56,583 bases of DNA from an uncultured Bacillota bacterium (lineage in GTDB: Bacteria; Bacillota; Clostridia; Christensenellales; UBA1242), in the NCBI GenBank assembly GCA_946499835.1, contig CAMMTJ010000007.1:1-56583 (forward strand). The letters are read 5' to 3'. The notes under the pieces were generated by a model, which did no database searches, was not told where the DNA came from, and worked only from the letters and a program-made list of their open reading frames with translations. This document shows, piece by piece, positions 52,448-56,583 of this stretch (the stretch's first letter is position 1; the number at the start of each line of letters is the position of its first letter). The translations under genes were made by a program, and so were the position numbers.

Positions 52448-55400
52448 ATGACAGTCAATGTTAAGAAAATCAAACAAGGAAAAACTGAAAGATATTCATT
52501 TGCTCGTTGTGAAGAACTCGTGCCAGTTCCTCCACTTCTTGAAATTCAAAAAAAGTCTTATCAAAACTTTTTAGACAATGGCATCAAAACTGTTCTTGAT
52601 GAGTTTTTTCCATTATCTGATTACAGTGGAAAGGCCAAACTTTATATAACAGAAATTTTGCCTTTTGAAGAGCCAAAATATTCAATCAAAGAAAGCAAAC
52701 GCCGTGGGGCAACTTACTCTTCACCTTTGAAAGTGAAGGCTCGTTTTGTCGTTGAAGAAACAGGACAGGCTGTTGAGCAAGTTGTTTTCCTTGGTGATGT
52801 GCCAAGAATGACTGATCAAGGCTCTTTTATCTTTAACGGAATTGAAAGGGTTGTTATCAACCAAATCGTTCGTGCGCCAAGTGTTTATCTCACACGTGAA
52901 AAGGACAACAATGCGACTTTGAGAGCACAAATGATCCCTGTGCACGGAAACTGGATTGAAATTGAGCAAGGTGCAAATGAGATCTTGAAGATTGTGCTTG
53001 AACGCAAAAACAAAATCACACTTGGACTTTTCCTCAAATGCTTTGGTTTCACAAATGAAGAAATTTTGAAACTCTTTGGAAACAACAGATACATCAAAAA
53101 TGTGCTTGACAAAGAAACTCAAACAACACAAGAAGAGGCTCTTCTTGAATTTTCAAGAAAGACTCGTCCAGCAGACGTTGCTTCTGCTGAAACAACAAGA
53201 AGTTTCTTGAATGCATCATTCTTTACAGATGCTTATTATAACCTTTCAAGAGTTGGTAGATATAAGTTTAACAAAAAACTTGAACTCAAAGAAAGACTCC
53301 CTGGACTTGTTAGTGCAGAAAACATCGTTGATGGCGATGAAGTGATCATCAAGGCAGGGGAAGAATTTACAACTGAGAGTGCAAAAGCAGTTCAAAATGC
53401 TGGTATAAATGAAGTTTGGGTTCAACTTGCTGACAAGAAACACCTTATGCGCGGAAACAATCGTGTAACTCTTACCGATTTGTTCCCATGCAAAGCAGAA
53501 GAACTTGGTATAAACGAGGATGTTTACTACCCAGTGCTTGCTCAAATACTTAAAGACAACAAGACAAAAGAAAAGAGAATGGAAGCCATCAAGGCTAACG
53601 CAAAAGAACTTATCATCACAACTCTCACAATGGATGATATTTTGGCGACAATAAGTTGCTATCTTGACGTTCTTGAAGGCGTTGGAAGTCTTGACAAAAT
53701 CGAGCACCTTTCAAACAAGAGAGTTGCCACTGTTGGTGAACTTGCTTGTGATGCTTTCAGAAAGGGTGTGACAAGACTTTCTGTAAATGTAAAGGAAACA
53801 TTGCAAGGCCGTGAATTTGTTGAAGTTACACCTTCTCAAATCATGAACCCTAAGGCTGTAAACAAAGCCCTTCGTGATTTCTTTGCACAAGGACAACTTT
53901 CTCAAATTATGGATCAAAAGAACCCTCTTTCTGGTATCACACAAAAGAGAAGAATTTCTGCGGTTGGACCTGGAGGTATCAAGAAGGAACGTGCAGATCC
54001 AGAAATTCGTGATATTCACTATACACACTACGGCAGAATCTGCCCAATCGAAACACCAGAAGGTCAATCAATTGGTCTTTTGAACACTCTTGCAACCTAT
54101 GTTCGCGTAAATGACTATGGTTTCCTTGAAACGCCTTACAGAGTAGTTGACAAAGAAAAGGGGGTTGTGACAAAGAACGTTGAATACAAGATGGCTGATG
54201 TTGAAAATGATTCTTACATCGCACAAGCCATTGAACCTCTTGATGAAGAAGGCCACTTCATCAATAAGAGAGTTATTTGTCGTCACGGGGCAAGCATTAT
54301 TGAAGTGCCTGCAAGCCAAGTTGACTATATGGATGTTTCTCCAAGACAACTTATTTCAGTTGCGACAAGCCTTATTCCTTTCGTAAACGGAGACGAAACA
54401 AACCGTGCCCTCATGGGTGCAAACATGCAACGTCAGGCTGTGCCTGTGCTTAGACCAGAAGCGCCTATTGTTGGAACTGGTATGGAAGCGGTTGCTGCAA
54501 GAGATTGTGGTTGCATCCACCTTGCAAAGAATGACGGCGTTGTTTCTTATGTAAGTGCAGATGAAATCCGTGTTCGTTGTGAAAATGGACAAGAAGACAT
54601 CTATGAACTTACAAAATTCGCAAAAGCAAATGACGATGTTTGCTTCAATGAGCGCCCTTGTGTTGTGAAAGGGGAGAAAGTTAAAAAAGGCGATGTTTTG
54701 ACTGATGGTTATTCAACTGACCACGGCGAACTTGCCGTTGGAAAAAATGTTCTTATCGGTTACATGAACTGGGAAGGACAAAACTATGAGGACGCTATCC
54801 TCATCAGTGAAAGACTTGTGAAAGAGGATGTTTACACATCTATCACACTTTACGATCAAGAAATCAAGTGCAGAACCACAAAACTTGGTGATGAACAAAT
54901 CACAAGAGATATTCCAAACCTCGGTGAAGATGCACTCAAAGATCTTGATGAAAATGGTATTATCAGAATCGGTGCAGAAGTGCATCCAAACGATATCTTG
55001 GTTGGAAAAGTTACTCCAAAGGGTGAGACAGAACTTACTCCTGAGGAAAGACTTCTTCGCGCTATCTTTGGCGACAAAGCAAGAGAAGTGCGTGACACAT
55101 CACTCCGTGTTCAACATGGAAAAGGTGGTGTTGTTGTCGATGTTCAAGTCTTCTCAAAGAAGAATAAAGATGACCTTGAACCAGGCGTAACAATGATGGT
55201 TAGAGTTACAGTTGCTCAAAAGAGAAAGATCTCTGTCGGCGATAAAATGGCTGGACGTCACGGAAACAAAGGTGTCGTTTCAATCGTTCTTCCAGAAGCA
55301 GATATGCCTTTCATGGCAAATGGTCAACCTCTTGACATCGTGCTCAGCCCTCTTGGTATTCCATCTCGTATGAACATCGGACAGGTTATGGAAGTGCACA

Positions 55401-56158
55401 TGGGTCTTGTTGCCAACGCTCTTGGCTGGAAGATTGCAACTCCTGCTTTTGATGGTGCAACTTCTCAACAAATAAAAGAACTTTTGGTTGAAAACAACTT
55501 CCGTCCAGACGGAAAAGTTCAACTCTATGATGGCAGAACAGGTGAGCCTTTTGACAACCTTACAACCATCGGTATGAAATACATGCTCAAACTTGAACAC
55601 ATGGTTGATTCAAAAATCCATGCTCGTTCAATCGGACCTTACGCTCTTATCACTCAACAACCTCTTGGAGGAAAATCTCTCTTCGGTGGACAAAGATTCG
55701 GTGAAATGGAGGTTTGGGCTTTGGAGGCTTATGGTGCAAGTCATATCCTTCAAGAAATGCTTACTGTCAAGTCTGACGACCTTAACGGAAGACTTAAAAC
55801 TTATGAATCAATCATCAAAGGTCTTCCTATTGCTGAGCCAGGAATCCCTGAGTCATTCAAAGTGCTTGTGAAAGAACTTCAAGCCCTTGGACTTGACATC
55901 AAGATCTTGACAGAAGGCAACAAAGAAATCTCACTTGCAGAACTTAGTCAAGATGAACAAGACCAAGTATCTATTGCATCTGACACAGAAAACGATCTTA
56001 AAGAAATTCTCGACTTTGACGACATGATCGGCGCTGACAATAAAACTGAGGAAGAAAAGAGCGAGGATGAACTTAAAGAAGTCTTTGAAGAAAGCACAAA
56101 GAATGACCTTTCAAGCCTTGATTTGTTTGAAGACTTTGGAGATTTTGACGAGGAATAG
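52448..56158 (+). CDS. rpoB: RNA polymerase beta subunit
   Basis: Catalytic-core subunit of RNA polymerase. The start follows ATAAGGAG. The 1236 residues contain the family blocks: protrusion and lobes with LEIQKKSYQNFL and FIFNGIERVVINQIVRAPSVYL; the rifampicin-pocket region QLSQIMDQKNPLSGITQKRRISAVGPGG; YTHYGRICPIETPEGQSIGLLNTLATY; and ALMGANMQRQAVPVLRPEAPIVGTGME. Near the end are GDKMAGRHGNKG and the clamp HSIGPYALITQQPLGGKSLFGGQRFGEMEVWALEAYGA-like block. The last ~70 residues form an acidic tail. In the rifampicin cluster the usual His526-type position is Gln (DQKNPLSGITQKRR), which bears checking. Confidence 0.98.
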   Translation: MTVNVKKIKQGKTERYSFARCEELVPVPPLLEIQKKSYQNFLDNGIKTVLDEFFPLSDYSGKAKLYITEILPFEEPKYSIKESKRRGATYSSPLKVKARFVVEETGQAVEQVVFLGDVPRMTDQGSFIFNGIERVVINQIVRAPSVYLTREKDNNATLRAQMIPVHGNWIEIEQGANEILKIVLERKNKITLGLFLKCFGFTNEEILKLFGNNRYIKNVLDKETQTTQEEALLEFSRKTRPADVASAETTRSFLNASFFTDAYYNLSRVGRYKFNKKLELKERLPGLVSAENIVDGDEVIIKAGEEFTTESAKAVQNAGINEVWVQLADKKHLMRGNNRVTLTDLFPCKAEELGINEDVYYPVLAQILKDNKTKEKRMEAIKANAKELIITTLTMDDILATISCYLDVLEGVGSLDKIEHLSNKRVATVGELACDAFRKGVTRLSVNVKETLQGREFVEVTPSQIMNPKAVNKALRDFFAQGQLSQIMDQKNPLSGITQKRRISAVGPGGIKKERADPEIRDIHYTHYGRICPIETPEGQSIGLLNTLATYVRVNDYGFLETPYRVVDKEKGVVTKNVEYKMADVENDSYIAQAIEPLDEEGHFINKRVICRHGASIIEVPASQVDYMDVSPRQLISVATSLIPFVNGDETNRALMGANMQRQAVPVLRPEAPIVGTGMEAVAARDCGCIHLAKNDGVVSYVSADEIRVRCENGQEDIYELTKFAKANDDVCFNERPCVVKGEKVKKGDVLTDGYSTDHGELAVGKNVLIGYMNWEGQNYEDAILISERLVKEDVYTSITLYDQEIKCRTTKLGDEQITRDIPNLGEDALKDLDENGIIRIGAEVHPNDILVGKVTPKGETELTPEERLLRAIFGDKAREVRDTSLRVQHGKGGVVVDVQVFSKKNKDDLEPGVTMMVRVTVAQKRKISVGDKMAGRHGNKGVVSIVLPEADMPFMANGQPLDIVLSPLGIPSRMNIGQVMEVHMGLVANALGWKIATPAFDGATSQQIKELLVENNFRPDGKVQLYDGRTGEPFDNLTTIGMKYMLKLEHMVDSKIHARSIGPYALITQQPLGGKSLFGGQRFGEMEVWALEAYGASHILQEMLTVKSDDLNGRLKTYESIIKGLPIAEPGIPESFKVLVKELQALGLDIKILTEGNKEISLAELSQDEQDQVSIASDTENDLKEILDFDDMIGADNKTEEEKSEDELKEVFEESTKNDLSSLDLFEDFGDFDEE

Positions 56159-56163
56159 ATTAA

Positions 56164-56583
<420 letters not shown>

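Overview
The window looks like chromosomal core DNA of a low-GC, endospore-forming, single-membrane bacterium of the Bacillota (most likely class Clostridia, probably an uncultured gut-type lineage). The evidence is a complete gerA-type germination operon, spoIIID, a spoIIQ-like gene, a spoVB-like gene and the DUF421/DUF4363 pair, together with Firmicutes-style lipoproteins, a VanW protein, Shine-Dalgarno sites of the AGGAGG type and sigma-A promoters. TGA is used as a stop. I cannot name genus or species from sequence alone. I see no tRNA or rRNA gene, CRISPR array, insertion sequence or phage gene.

Layout. 0-2.5 kb: the 3' end of a GLUG-repeat surface protein, converging on rplL-rplJ (minus strand), which has an L10-type leader with an attenuator. 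2.5-6.8 kb: leuS and two unrecognised membrane proteins. 6.8-13.8 kb: gerAA-AB-AC behind a sigma-G-like promoter, then ftsH with a coupled membrane protein. 13.9-20.3 kb: a P-type ATPase (minus), cca, a VanW protein, a TVP38/VTT membrane protein and a 51-residue LysM protein. 20.4-30.7 kb: spoVB-like, DUF421-DUF4363, a surface protein (minus), then the conserved Bacillota string glmU-like / pth / mfd / prsA-like, in which the glmU position holds a degenerate short protein. 30.7-38.9 kb: a YbhN-type membrane protein, small membrane proteins, a sporulation cluster (YwmB-like, SpoIIQ-like, ACP, SpoIIID), fba (minus), a lipoprotein, hflX, a DUF1858 protein (minus) and a PRC-barrel protein. 39.0-52.2 kb: a PrgI(VirB3-like)-VirB4 fusion ATPase in tandem with a 3497-residue GLUG/Ig-like lipoprotein. 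52.3-56.6 kb: rpoB with its own consensus promoter and a leader terminator, then the 5' part of rpoC.

How it fits together. The housekeeping genes cover translation (L10, L7/L12, LeuRS, CCA-adding enzyme, Pth), transcription and repair (RpoB, RpoC, Mfd), proteostasis (FtsH, PrsA, HflX) and glycolysis (Fba). They are interleaved with sporulation and germination genes and with envelope proteins. Most genes are short transcription units with a visible promoter and hairpin terminator, and several terminators are shared by convergent genes.

Most notable observations: (i) a recurring promoter geometry in which the -10 box ends exactly 6 nt before the ATG, predicting leaderless mRNAs; (ii) the split of the normally contiguous rplJL-rpoBC cluster, each half keeping its own consensus promoter and leader terminator; (iii) an orphan VirB3-VirB4-type fusion ATPase in apparent operon with a giant surface lipoprotein; (iv) a GlmU-like protein that has lost the recognisable parts of both active sites.
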